The notes beneath the pieces are model-generated. The model did not search any database and was not told where the DNA came from. It worked only from the letters and a program-made list of their open reading frames with translations. The position numbers and the translations under genes are program-made. From positions 1-12,170 of the forward strand of contig QIGM01000008.1 of assembly GCA_003230795.1 (NCBI GenBank): DNA of 12,170 bases. Reading direction: 5' to 3'. This DNA is from a bacterium. GTDB taxonomy: Bacteria; Bdellovibrionota_C; UBA2361; SZUA-149. Positions 1 through 6,832 of the stretch are shown here, one piece after another. The first letter of the stretch is position 1; each line of letters opens with the position of its first letter.

Positions 1-21
1 AACTACTTCAGTGCAAAACAG

Positions 22-54
22 AAAAGCCGAAGGAGAAATCCTTCGGCTTTTTTT
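22..54 (+). terminator. Rho-independent terminator, probably bidirectional
   Basis: A 13-bp perfect stem (22-34 with 39-51) closes a GAAA tetraloop and runs into seven T residues (48-54). On the minus strand the same stem is followed by four T residues, so it can also stop transcription of the minus-strand HTH gene that ends at 101. On the plus strand it must end a gene that lies to the left of the window. Confidence 0.92.
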
Positions 55-100
55 GTTCCTACATCTTTGCAAACGAACAAATCACACACACAGTGAAGGT

Positions 101-883
101 TTAATTCTCTTGTCCTGTAAGAAAGGGAAGGGCTTTTCTCCAGAAGCTTACCCTCTGAGGCCGAGTATTCGCCGACCCAAGCAAACTCCTTACCGTCTCA
201 TTCTCTGATAAGAGAAGCATTTGATCTCTCTCAGAGCGCGATTCGAGCTTCTCAACTCGCTCTCGCAACCAACTACGTTCTTCTTTGAGCATTTCTATCT
301 GCTCTCGAAGACCTTTGGTTAGCTCAATTAAATCAGCATCCGGAGAACTAGGAACAAATGCAGAAGTCGAGCTGATTTCGATAGACTCTCCCAGAGTGCT
401 CACCGCTTCTCCGTGAAACTCTTCGGCCTCAACTTCCTCTATCTTCTCTTCTGCCGTCGCGGAAACTACCTCTTCTTTCTCGCTGCTCTCAACGACCTCA
501 ACTTCAACATTGGCAGCTTCAAGTTTCGAGGCAGCGTGCTCAGCGAGAATTTGCTCCAAAGTAGGTGGCTCCTGGAGGTCCTCATCATCGGAGGAATTGC
601 TCTTAGGTGGAGCTGTGATAGGAGCGGCTTGCTGGAGAGTGCTGGCAGTATCCGAATCGGTGCTCTCTTTTGGGCTCTCTTCTGGGGCTTTCTCGCTAAG
701 CTCTTCCTTTCTCAGTTTCGTATAAAACAAAGTGCGAATATCTGACTCTCTAAAGCGCGTCATCTCGTTCTCAACGACGGCCTCAAGCAAACCGAAGTCC
801 CTGTACTGCTCTAGGGTCTCGGTGCTCACACCGGCGATATCAGCACTTTCGTTAATACTGAGGAGTTGCTCGTTTTCAGACAT
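101..883 (-). CDS. MerR-like HTH protein with acidic linker and C-terminal coiled coil
   Basis: This is a 260-residue protein of unknown role. Residues 7-55 look like a MerR-type helix-turn-helix: the stretch AGVSTETLEQYRDFGLL matches the MerR recognition-helix region, where family members usually have a Tyr-Tyr or Tyr-Glu pair before the Gly-Leu-Leu turn. Residues 60-185 are a low-complexity linker rich in Glu, Ser and Ala. Residues 185-235 are strongly heptad-like (ELTKGLREQIEMLKEERSWL and onward) and should form a coiled coil, so the protein is probably a dimer. The tail (about 244-256) has aromatic and basic residues (FWRKALPF). No effector-binding domain or metal-binding cysteines are visible, so it is not a classic metal- or drug-sensing MerR. 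A similar HTH plus coiled coil layout occurs in chromosome- or plasmid-associated DNA-binding proteins, but that role is only inferred. GAGG lies 6 bases before the ATG. It is transcribed away from the second MerR-like gene. Confidence 0.85.
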   Translation of the reverse strand: MSENEQLLSINESADIAGVSTETLEQYRDFGLLEAVVENEMTRFRESDIRTLFYTKLRKEELSEKAPEESPKESTDSDTASTLQQAAPITAPPKSNSSDDEDLQEPPTLEQILAEHAASKLEAANVEVEVVESSEKEEVVSATAEEKIEEVEAEEFHGEAVSTLGESIEISSTSAFVPSSPDADLIELTKGLREQIEMLKEERSWLRERVEKLESRSERDQMLLLSENETVRSLLGSANTRPQRVSFWRKALPFLTGQEN

Positions 884-1149
884 TAGAAACCTCGAGGCGT
901 AGTCATTAGATTCTCGTCCTATTGGTTAGCATAGGAACATCTCACAGGACAGATGGGCTCTTTTTACTTGACGTAAAAAAACCGATTCGGAGCTAACTCA
1001 GAGAAAATTTTCATCTTTTCAGATACTTAGAAATTCCCTATTGTACTCCCTAGGAACTTTCAGTACCATGTAGGTGAGAGAGGTCTTTAGCAGTTTGAGT
1101 ATACCGGGATTGTGCAAACCGCAGCGTGCACAGACATAGGGTTAAAGGC
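884..1149. promoter_or_regulatory. Divergent spacer between two MerR-like genes
   Basis: These 266 bases separate the two divergent starts and must hold both promoters if neither gene is leaderless or read from far upstream. I see a TTGACG box at 968-973 facing right, with no convincing -10 at the normal distance. A perfect 10-bp palindrome, GAAAATTTTC, lies at 1003-1012, and an AT-rich stretch runs across 961-1015. No open reading frame with a ribosome binding site is visible. The palindrome could be an operator for one of the flanking regulators, which is inference. Confidence 0.4.
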
Positions 1150-1650
1150 ATGAATAACTTCGAATATAGCGCCACTGAAATACGCAAGATTCTTCAGGGG
1201 CTTTTCCCACATCGCCGATTGGTTTTATCACAATTCACTTTCTTCAATCAGATTGGTATTGCAAAGCCAACTGGCTCTAGCTTTAAGCGCGGGCGGCGTT
1301 GCTACCGGATTGAAGACATTCTTTCCATCGCCTGTATCCTTGCGCTAAAGGAAGAGGGGATTCCTTATAAGAACATTGAGTCAGTGCCTCTAATTATTCA
1401 AGAAAACGTTGACCGTATTTTTCTCTACGGAACCGGTGTTAGGCTTAGTGGTCACGGCCCTGCTGTCGACTTACGCTTCCCCGGGGATACGAGCGAAAAC
1501 ACAGCGCTTGATTCTTTTCTCTCCGCTGAAAAAGAGGAGTTAATTTTCTGGGGCTTTGATGTAGGTCTACTTGCTAAGCAACTTTGTGATATTGCAGACC
1601 AGCTTACGCTTGTTCGTCCAGCCACAGCAGCAGCAGTTGTTGCAGCCTAA
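1150..1650 (+). CDS. MerR-like HTH regulator of unknown target
   Basis: This encodes a 166-residue protein from the ATG at 1150. A GTG at 1126 would give 174 residues, but the ATG has AGGG 8 bases upstream (1138-1141) and the GTG has no clear ribosome binding site. Residues 1-75 (start MNNFEYSATEIRKILQGLF) carry a winged-helix-like segment with the basic run FKRGRRCYRIEDILSIACIL, where R-x-Y-x-x-x-D-I-L is typical of the second DNA-binding helix of MerR proteins. The following IPYKNIESV continues that fold. The rest (about 80-150) has no recognised ligand-binding domain and no cysteine cluster. The last residues are alanine- and valine-rich (ATAAAVVAA) and are encoded by a CAG-rich repeat that is duplicated past the stop codon. 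Family assignment is by pattern only, and the target is unknown. Confidence 0.75.
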   Translation: MNNFEYSATEIRKILQGLFPHRRLVLSQFTFFNQIGIAKPTGSSFKRGRRCYRIEDILSIACILALKEEGIPYKNIESVPLIIQENVDRIFLYGTGVRLSGHGPAVDLRFPGDTSENTALDSFLSAEKEELIFWGFDVGLLAKQLCDIADQLTLVRPATAAAVVAA

Positions 1651-1685
1651 TATCCACAGCAGCAGCAGTTGTTGCAGCCTAATAT
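1622..1685. repeat. Perfect 32-bp tandem duplication across a stop codon
   Basis: Two identical 32-bp units (1622-1653 and 1654-1685) sit head to tail. Each contains CAGCAGCAG followed by TTGTTGCAGCC and TAATAT. The first unit encodes the last nine codons and the TAA stop (1648-1650) of the MerR-like gene. Because 32 is not a multiple of three, the second unit would be read in another frame if the stop were lost. Perfect identity points to a recent event. Confidence 0.97.
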
Positions 1686-1717
1686 CTGTAGGGGCTTATT
1701 TCGCTAAGAAACTACTG

Positions 1718-1741
1718 AAAACAGGCCCCGAGAGGGGTCTG
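1718..1741 (-). terminator. Probable intrinsic terminator of pyk
   Basis: An 8-bp stem (1722-1729 with 1734-1741, one G-U pair) closes the loop 1730-1733. On the minus strand it is followed at once by TTTT (1721-1718). It starts 15 bases after the pyk stop codon. The T run is short, so efficiency may be modest. On the plus strand there is no T tract, so it is less likely to serve the MerR-like gene. Confidence 0.65.
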
Positions 1742-1755
1742 AGCAAAATCTCACC

Positions 1756-3225
1756 CTAATAATCAGAGCCTTTTCGCGGGATTTCGCGGATCTCCATTAC
1801 ATTCGTAGAGCCTTGCTTCCTTGCTCGTAGTCCAGCGGTTATCACCACCCGTGAGCCAGGCTTCAATCCAAACTCATCGCGAATACTTTCTAAGGCGCAA
1901 CGAATCTCAGCTTCGATATTCATTTCTTCATCAACAGAAATGAGTAAAGGCTCTACCCCCCAGTAGAGAGCCATGCGCGTAAGTGAGCGCGACTCGGAGG
2001 TAACACCGAAGAGAGGCTGTCGTGGTCTATACTTCGCCATCAGCTGTGCGGTGTATCCTGATTGGGTGCAAGCAATCATAGCGGCCGCAGCAATTTTATC
2101 GGCTGCGTTGGTTGCAGCGTAACAAACCGCATCTGCAACTTTCTCACGGTCGGAGCGTTTAGCCGATAGTCGGTCTCGTTCGAGATTAAGTTCACGCTCT
2201 GCTTCGATCACGATATCTGAAAGCACCTCGACGGCGCGCACTGGATGTTTTCCGATGGCAGTTTCATCAGAAAGCATCACGGCATCAGTTCCATCACGAA
2301 CCGCGGTGCAAACATCGCTTACTTCAGCACGTGTTGGACGAATTTCCTCAACCATAGACATCAGCATCTGCGTTGCCGTAATCACGGGAGTGCCCGTGTA
2401 ATTTGCAGCATTAATGATGAAACGTTGAGCTCCGGGAACTCGTTCGAGTGGAAGCTCTAAGCCTAAGTCTCCACGGGCAACCATCACCGCATCAGAGGCT
2501 TCAACAATGGAGCTGAGATGGTCAAGGCTACCAGCGCGCTCGATCTTAGAGATCATTGGCAGTCGCTCGCCATACTCGTCCATCACATCTTGTAGGTCTC
2601 TGATGTCTTTTGCGGTGCCTACAAAGGAGAGAGCGACGTAATCGACCTTATTCTCGGTTGCCCATTTAAGGTCGTGCTTATCTTTATCAGTCAGGCAGGG
2701 CAGGTCCAGGCGAGATTCTGGGACGGAAATACCTGAGCGAGAGCGAAGAGCACCTCCTGAAATTACTCGGCAGATTACATGGTCCTCGAAGCTCTTTTCG
2801 ACAACGATTAGAATTCGTCCGTCTGCAAGTAAGGCTTTCTCCCCGGGGCGCATTACCTTCGCTGGATCAAAAGCCTCGATATAGAGCTTCTCGGTAGAGC
2901 CAATTGGCTTCTCTTTTGTATCACCGCAGTAATGAAGCTCAACGTTGGCTCCCTCAAGCAAAGTAATACTGCCACCCTCGAGCTCACTGATGCGAATTTT
3001 AGGGCCGCAAAGATCTTGAAACACTGCAACGTAGCGCTGCAGCTTTTTCGACTCTTCGCGCACCATGGCGAGGATCTGACTGTGCTGCTCGTGTGTGCCG
3101 TGCGAAAAATTTAGACGAGCGACGTTCATACCAGCCGCAATCATATCGCGAATAACTTCTCTGGAGCTTGAAGAAGGTCCGAGTGTGGCAACAATTTTCG
3201 TATTTCGCTTTAGCCTTTGACGCAT
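1756..3225 (-). CDS. pyk: Pyruvate kinase
   Basis: Catalyses phosphoenolpyruvate + ADP to pyruvate + ATP, the last step of glycolysis, in the cytoplasm. The 489 residues are full length for the bacterial enzyme. The N-terminal strand TKIVATLGPSS (9-19) and MNVARLNFSHG (33-43) supply the ATP- and substrate-binding Arg37, Asn39 and Ser41. SKIER (226-230) gives the catalytic Lys227 and metal ligand Glu229. VARGDLG (249-255) gives the second metal ligand Asp253, and ITATQM (282-287) the conserved Thr285. IRPTRAEVSDV and DGTDAVMLS follow as in other family members. The C-terminal allosteric domain (about 360-489) has the usual TQSGYTAQ and YRPRQPLF segments. One oddity is SDET at 319-322, where most pyruvate kinases have Ser-Gly-Glu-Thr. 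Residue 232 of the signature region is Gly where an acidic or polar residue is usual. GAG lies 6 bases before the ATG, a weak ribosome binding site. A 342-bp spacer with repeats lies upstream. Confidence 0.98.
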   Translation of the reverse strand: MRQRLKRNTKIVATLGPSSSSREVIRDMIAAGMNVARLNFSHGTHEQHSQILAMVREESKKLQRYVAVFQDLCGPKIRISELEGGSITLLEGANVELHYCGDTKEKPIGSTEKLYIEAFDPAKVMRPGEKALLADGRILIVVEKSFEDHVICRVISGGALRSRSGISVPESRLDLPCLTDKDKHDLKWATENKVDYVALSFVGTAKDIRDLQDVMDEYGERLPMISKIERAGSLDHLSSIVEASDAVMVARGDLGLELPLERVPGAQRFIINAANYTGTPVITATQMLMSMVEEIRPTRAEVSDVCTAVRDGTDAVMLSDETAIGKHPVRAVEVLSDIVIEAERELNLERDRLSAKRSDREKVADAVCYAATNAADKIAAAAMIACTQSGYTAQLMAKYRPRQPLFGVTSESRSLTRMALYWGVEPLLISVDEEMNIEAEIRCALESIRDEFGLKPGSRVVITAGLRARKQGSTNVMEIREIPRKGSDY

Positions 3226-3300
3226 GAATTACTCGCAATGATTTTCTAGTAAGTAGGCCGAGCTCATCGTATCTAGCATTTCGAGAGGCGTCTTAGGCTA

Positions 3301-3314
3301 CGGCTTGCAAGCCG
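3301..3314. promoter_or_regulatory. 14-bp perfect palindrome upstream of pyk
   Basis: CGGCTTGCAAGCCG is its own reverse complement and lies 75 bases upstream of the pyk ATG, just upstream of the weak -10-like TACGAT. Its symmetry and place suit an operator for a dimeric regulator, but no regulator is identified. It lacks a loop, so it is more likely read as DNA than as an RNA hairpin. Confidence 0.4.
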
Positions 3315-3321
3315 CCCAGCT

Positions 3322-3346
3322 CCTAAATGACAGCCCCTAAATGACA
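3322..3346. repeat. 14-bp-period direct repeat upstream of pyk
   Basis: CCTAAATGACA occurs at 3322-3332 and again at 3336-3346. On the minus strand the units read TGTCATTTAGGGGC and TGTCATTTAGGAGC (13 of 14 identical). It sits next to the palindrome at 3301-3314. It may be paired binding sites or simply a slippage duplication like the others in this window. Confidence 0.85.
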
Positions 3347-3567
3347 CTGCCCCTCAAATTGTGAAGGTTCACCAAATCTGTTGATGAAAGAAGTACGAGT
3401 AAGTCAGTTTCTTAAACATTCTCCTGAGGGGAAAGCGTCACGTAGAGACACTAGTTTCAGGAATGCTTATTCCTATGCCGAAGCAGGTACAGAATCAAGT
3501 CGAAATAGTCGTCGGAGGGTAAAATTAACGCTACACCCCAAACCGTCGAGATTTTATTTCTTGATGA

Positions 3568-4722
3568 CTATCTTATAAACGTGGCCTCTTCCGCGTTTGC
3601 GAGGGCCTTCAGTAGCTGTTCCTGGTTGATAGCCTCGTGCTCAACCAGAAACTCTAGCTCATTAGCCAGCGTAGTCATCTGAAGTGCAGGAGAGTCGGTG
3701 GAGAAGGTGTATCTGATACCAAATTCGTCAAGTGTCTTTAGGAATCGACCATACTCTTCAGCGGAGCGAATTGCTTGGGTGAGAACGTTGGATTTTACGC
3801 AAAGCTCACAGCAGATGTCGTTTTCGGCGAGGATTTCGAGACCTCGAGCGTCTTTATCATCCCAGAAGCCACGTGCCGCAGTAACTGGATGGGCCACTCT
3901 ATGTGGCTTGAGTGCTTTGATAGTCTTCACGAAGGTTTCTACGCTGACGTGTGGCGTTTCGCCAACATGAACCGTTCGCCCTAAATCGTCTCCGGCAGCG
4001 ATATCGTAGATCTCAGCCATCTTCTCAAGGTCACTCTCTGAATCAAGCGCCATGCTCGATTCAGGCCCCGCTAAGTCAATCCCAACTATCTTCGGGTGAG
4101 TCTTTTTCCAATGCTGGATTTTCTCTGCCAAGGTTCGATTTACTTCCCAAGACAGGTCTCTACCAAAACAGAAAAGTAATCCCGTCTGTATATCGCCCCG
4201 GTAAGCAATTTCACTCTCCTCGGCAGCTTCACATGCGGCGCGAATAATTCTATCCACATCAAACAAGCCTGAAGGCTCTCCGCGAGAAAACAACATTCCG
4301 GTACGCTTCATCGGATTAAAGCGCAGTTCGAGGCGATTGATCGAAAAAACTGGATCCGGATCTCCGCCTTCTCCGCCAGGTCCTAAGCGAGTCATGCCAC
4401 CAGTCCGGTAGGCCCCGTTAATAGCTATGAGTATACTCTCTTGCACGGCTTCCGGACCGGCTTGAATTAACTCAACGGTATCGAATATTTCAAGGTACTG
4501 ATCGAGATTCCCCGCAGTCTCTTGGTTGCGATGAAGCATACGGATAAACTCGTGGTAGGAGTGAGCGACGCCGCGAATACCTCGAGCTATGCCCATCTCC
4601 CACAGACGATAAATAGGAACGGATCCGCCAAGATGGACGTGCAATTCGGTAAGCTGCCTCTTATCCCTAGGGACCAGGCCTCGAAGTCTATTCGTGCTCG
4701 ATTTTGATTGCTTACTCTCCAT
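3568..4722 (-). CDS. Divergent adenosine/AMP deaminase-family metal hydrolase
   Basis: This 384-residue protein belongs to the adenosine deaminase branch of the amidohydrolases (TIM barrel, one zinc). The metal ligands can be seen: ELHVHLGGS (His28, His30), TVHVGE (His252, with catalytic Glu255), RVAHPV (His278) and FSTDSPAL (Asp343). Other family marks are INRLELRFNP (128-137) and GIDLAGPE (214-221). The usual motif at the last site is Asp-Asp-Pro. Here the second Asp, which contacts the purine in adenosine deaminase, is Ser344. The HLDGS motif is HLGGS, and His-Ala-Gly-Glu is HVGE. The substrate may therefore not be adenosine; adenine, another nucleoside or a modified purine are all open. 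The insert GPGGEGGDPDP (114-124) is Gly-rich. The ATG at 4722 lies inside the end of the upstream membrane-protein gene (11-bp overlap) with TAGGAG just before it, so translation is probably coupled. Confidence 0.85.
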   Translation of the reverse strand: MESKQSKSSTNRLRGLVPRDKRQLTELHVHLGGSVPIYRLWEMGIARGIRGVAHSYHEFIRMLHRNQETAGNLDQYLEIFDTVELIQAGPEAVQESILIAINGAYRTGGMTRLGPGGEGGDPDPVFSINRLELRFNPMKRTGMLFSRGEPSGLFDVDRIIRAACEAAEESEIAYRGDIQTGLLFCFGRDLSWEVNRTLAEKIQHWKKTHPKIVGIDLAGPESSMALDSESDLEKMAEIYDIAAGDDLGRTVHVGETPHVSVETFVKTIKALKPHRVAHPVTAARGFWDDKDARGLEILAENDICCELCVKSNVLTQAIRSAEEYGRFLKTLDEFGIRYTFSTDSPALQMTTLANELEFLVEHEAINQEQLLKALANAEEATFIR

Positions 4723-6586
4723 GCGCTCCTATAGCTGACTTGTCCGTTGTTTTTTCCGTTTGTTTTTCTTCTTCCGTCACTATTTCTGCACCTTCTAGGA
4801 TGGCAGTAATTGGAGCTCTGATCAGAACGAGAAAGCTCTCAGTATCGGCTCGGGCGACGTAAAACACCGTGTCGTCTCCTTTATGCTCTTTTAGCTTCTC
4901 GCTCACGTTGCCATGTCGTAGTTCTATGAAGCCTTTTACTTGAGCATCTTTGGCGAGTGAGAGCTTTGCTTTAACTTGTAACAGCACTCGACCTCTATGC
5001 CCACGGTCGCTTAGGTAGCCGCGTGCAGATCCCTCGAGAAAAGCTGTCATGTTTTCTGGATCGGATTCCGCAGTTGTATCGATTTTGATATTAGGAGCGC
5101 TAATCTTTTGCAACCAGGGGCGAGACACGCCGGCGACAAGCTCTTCCGCAGTGAGCTCCTCTGGTTTTCTTGTTGAGGCTTCAAACTGCATAAACGCCGG
5201 GCTTGTATTAACCGTAAGCAGATTAGCTGAATAACTAAAATCCGCTTCGCCCACATTAACCACGGCTGCCCATCTTCGCACTTGCGGGGCGGGAGTTTCT
5301 GACTTTAGCGAACCGGCATCTGCCGAACTGCGCCCAAGTATCTCGGCTTGTTGTTTAAGTAAAGCCTCAAGCATCCCCGGCGCAGGGTCAAACCGCACAC
5401 TACCTTCGTTCTCCGTCGCCCCCGTGAGAAACTCAGGCTTTAACACTAGTGTTGCTAGTCCAAGAACAACTACTGCCACTCCAACCCAAACCGTTGCGCG
5501 AGAGATAAGCTGAGCAGCAGCGCTCTCTTCCGGTTCGTTCTCCGCTCCAGCCTGGGCAAGCTGATTGCTTGCGGACTCAGAGAGGGTGCTTCCTGAACTA
5601 GAGGATGTGCGTTGTATCTGCGAATCACTGAGTTGCTTCGCGTCCTCTTTTACTGCTTCTTGCTCAGATTCGCTCTTTGGCGCTTCCTCAGCAGGAGCCT
5701 TCAACTCCCCATTCAACTCTTCGCCCAGCTCTTCTGCGCTGATGCGATTCTCCTCGGCTTCTCCTGATTCTAGTCGAGCGAGAAGCTCATTCTCAAGAGA
5801 TTCACCATCGTCAAGTTCTGTGTCCTCTTCAAAACTCTTACTAAGATTAGAAAGTGTTTCAGCAGCGGAGACGAACTCAGATGCGTTTTTAGCATCATCG
5901 AGCACGTTAGTGTCAGGTGTTGACACTTCGAGTGTCGCTCCTTCTTCCTCAGCCGAAGCGGTCGAATCACTCAGCTCAGTCATTAACTGCTGATCGAGTT
6001 TGCTCTCCTCTACTTGCGGCTCAGGCGCAAGTTCTAAGCCCGCAAATTCATCAACATCATCCGGGAGGTCATTCTGCTCAACTGGCTTATCAGGCCCGGT
6101 GTGTATGGAGTCGGTAGTTTCAGTGAATGAGAATTCGAGTTCAGAAGAGTCCTCTCCGGAGGAGTCCTTTCCGGAGGAGTCCTCTCCGTCAGCAGCAAGT
6201 GCTTGATCGAGAATCCCCTCTAGGTCTTCTAGGGAGTAATCAGCGTTCATGTCGAGCTCATACGCATCAGAGGAGGAGCTTGCTTCTTCTGCGCTTTCTT
6301 CCACGACCGACTCTGCGGCTAGAGAGCTTTGCTCTACTACTGTCGAAGCGGATGAGTTCTCAGGAAGTTTCTCAACCGAAGCGCCGAGTCGTTCCAGTAC
6401 GCGAACGTAGCTATCAGCATCTGCTTCTTTCATCTGTTCTTTGAGGATAACGGGAAGGCTGCTGAAGATTTGGGCTATGCGCTCAGGCCGAAGACCTAGC
6501 TTGCTCTCTAAATTCTCGCGCAGTCGCTCGCGGCCTTCTTCATTGGCCGGATCTGCGTCATGGAGAATTACAAAAAATGTGCTCAT
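4712..6586 (-). CDS. Membrane protein with L7/L12-like N-terminal domain and acidic linker
   Basis: I do not recognise a named family. From the ATG at 6586 it has 624 residues. A TTG at 6640 would add 18 residues that look unlike a domain, though AAAGG lies 10 bases before it, so the start is not certain. Residues 3-74 (FFVILHDAD... to ...LGASVEKL) resemble the C-terminal domain of ribosomal protein L7/L12 in length and pattern: strand, helix, a Leu-Gly-Leu turn, LPVILKEQM, then a helix ending LERLGASVEKL. Residues 75-360 are a very acidic, Ser/Glu-rich linker with a 5-residue tandem repeat (about 135-149). RATVWVGVAVVVLGLATLVL (363-382) is a single transmembrane helix with no signal peptide, so the N-terminus should be cytoplasmic and the last 240 residues extracytoplasmic. 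That C-terminal part is a mixed alpha/beta region without a known motif and ends in a charged tail. Its stop overlaps the start of the deaminase gene. Confidence 0.8.
   Translation of the reverse strand: MSTFFVILHDADPANEEGRERLRENLESKLGLRPERIAQIFSSLPVILKEQMKEADADSYVRVLERLGASVEKLPENSSASTVVEQSSLAAESVVEESAEEASSSSDAYELDMNADYSLEDLEGILDQALAADGEDSSGKDSSGEDSSELEFSFTETTDSIHTGPDKPVEQNDLPDDVDEFAGLELAPEPQVEESKLDQQLMTELSDSTASAEEEGATLEVSTPDTNVLDDAKNASEFVSAAETLSNLSKSFEEDTELDDGESLENELLARLESGEAEENRISAEELGEELNGELKAPAEEAPKSESEQEAVKEDAKQLSDSQIQRTSSSSGSTLSESASNQLAQAGAENEPEESAAAQLISRATVWVGVAVVVLGLATLVLKPEFLTGATENEGSVRFDPAPGMLEALLKQQAEILGRSSADAGSLKSETPAPQVRRWAAVVNVGEADFSYSANLLTVNTSPAFMQFEASTRKPEELTAEELVAGVSRPWLQKISAPNIKIDTTAESDPENMTAFLEGSARGYLSDRGHRGRVLLQVKAKLSLAKDAQVKGFIELRHGNVSEKLKEHKGDDTVFYVARADTESFLVLIRAPITAILEGAEIVTEEEKQTEKTTDKSAIGAHGE
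6144..6188. repeat. In-frame 15-bp repeat, three copies
   Basis: Three head-to-tail 15-bp units (6144-6158, 6159-6173, 6174-6188), with one or two mismatches between neighbours, encode a Ser-Ser-Gly-(Lys/Glu)-Asp repeat in the acidic linker of the membrane protein. The unit length keeps the frame, so copy number can change without breaking the protein. Confidence 0.92.
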
Positions 6587-6832
6587 AGATTCATATGCGT
6601 TGCCTGCAGCAGTCGCGAATGCTGAGGTCTTGCGAGGCAACTAATTTCTGCCTTTTGCGATCAGCTATCAATACAAAATTCTCTACCCCTTGAGTTTCAA
6701 CCTCTACTCTCTAGAAGTTCCCCCGAAGCAAGCGAAAGTATGCCGCTTAGCATTAGGGATAAGGGCTTGGGATTATGATGCACTTGAACACGGATATTTC
6801 TCGCAGAAAATAGAAAATTACTCAGATAAACA

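Larger units (their letters stand above)
3226..3567. other. Spacer upstream of pyk, no gene
   Basis: This 342-bp stretch lies between the deaminase stop and the pyk start, both genes being on the minus strand. It holds a 14-bp palindrome (3301-3314), a 14-bp direct repeat (3322-3346) and a small hairpin, AGGAAT-GCTT-ATTCCT (3459-3474). A possible minus-strand -10 for pyk is TACGAT (3266-3271) with only a poor -35. A 65-codon open frame on the plus strand (3381-3578) lacks a ribosome binding site and any family signal, so I do not call it. No intrinsic terminator with a T run is visible after the deaminase gene. Confidence 0.6.

Noticed and set aside
1126..1149. GTG start at 1126 for the MerR-like gene
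   Set aside because: No ribosome binding site precedes it, while the ATG at 1150 has AGGG at a good distance.
1622..1685. CRISPR-like array from the CAG-rich repeat
   Set aside because: Only two abutting copies with no spacer between them and no cas gene; it is a plain tandem duplication.
3229..3267. 12-codon leader peptide just before pyk (minus strand)
   Set aside because: It ends three bases before the pyk ATG but has no ribosome binding site and no terminator/antiterminator pair around it.
3381..3578. 65-codon plus-strand open frame in the pyk upstream spacer
   Set aside because: No ribosome binding site at a useful distance, no recognisable motif, unusual composition, and its end overlaps the deaminase gene on the other strand.
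5565..5993. 142-codon plus-strand frame rich in Ser within the membrane-protein gene
   Set aside because: It is the antisense reflection of the Glu/Ser-rich acidic linker, where stop codons are rare in several frames; there is no ribosome binding site or domain.
6587..6640. TTG start adding 18 residues to the membrane protein
   Set aside because: The extension does not fit the predicted fold, which begins MSTFFVIL; still possible, since AAAGG lies 10 bases before the TTG.
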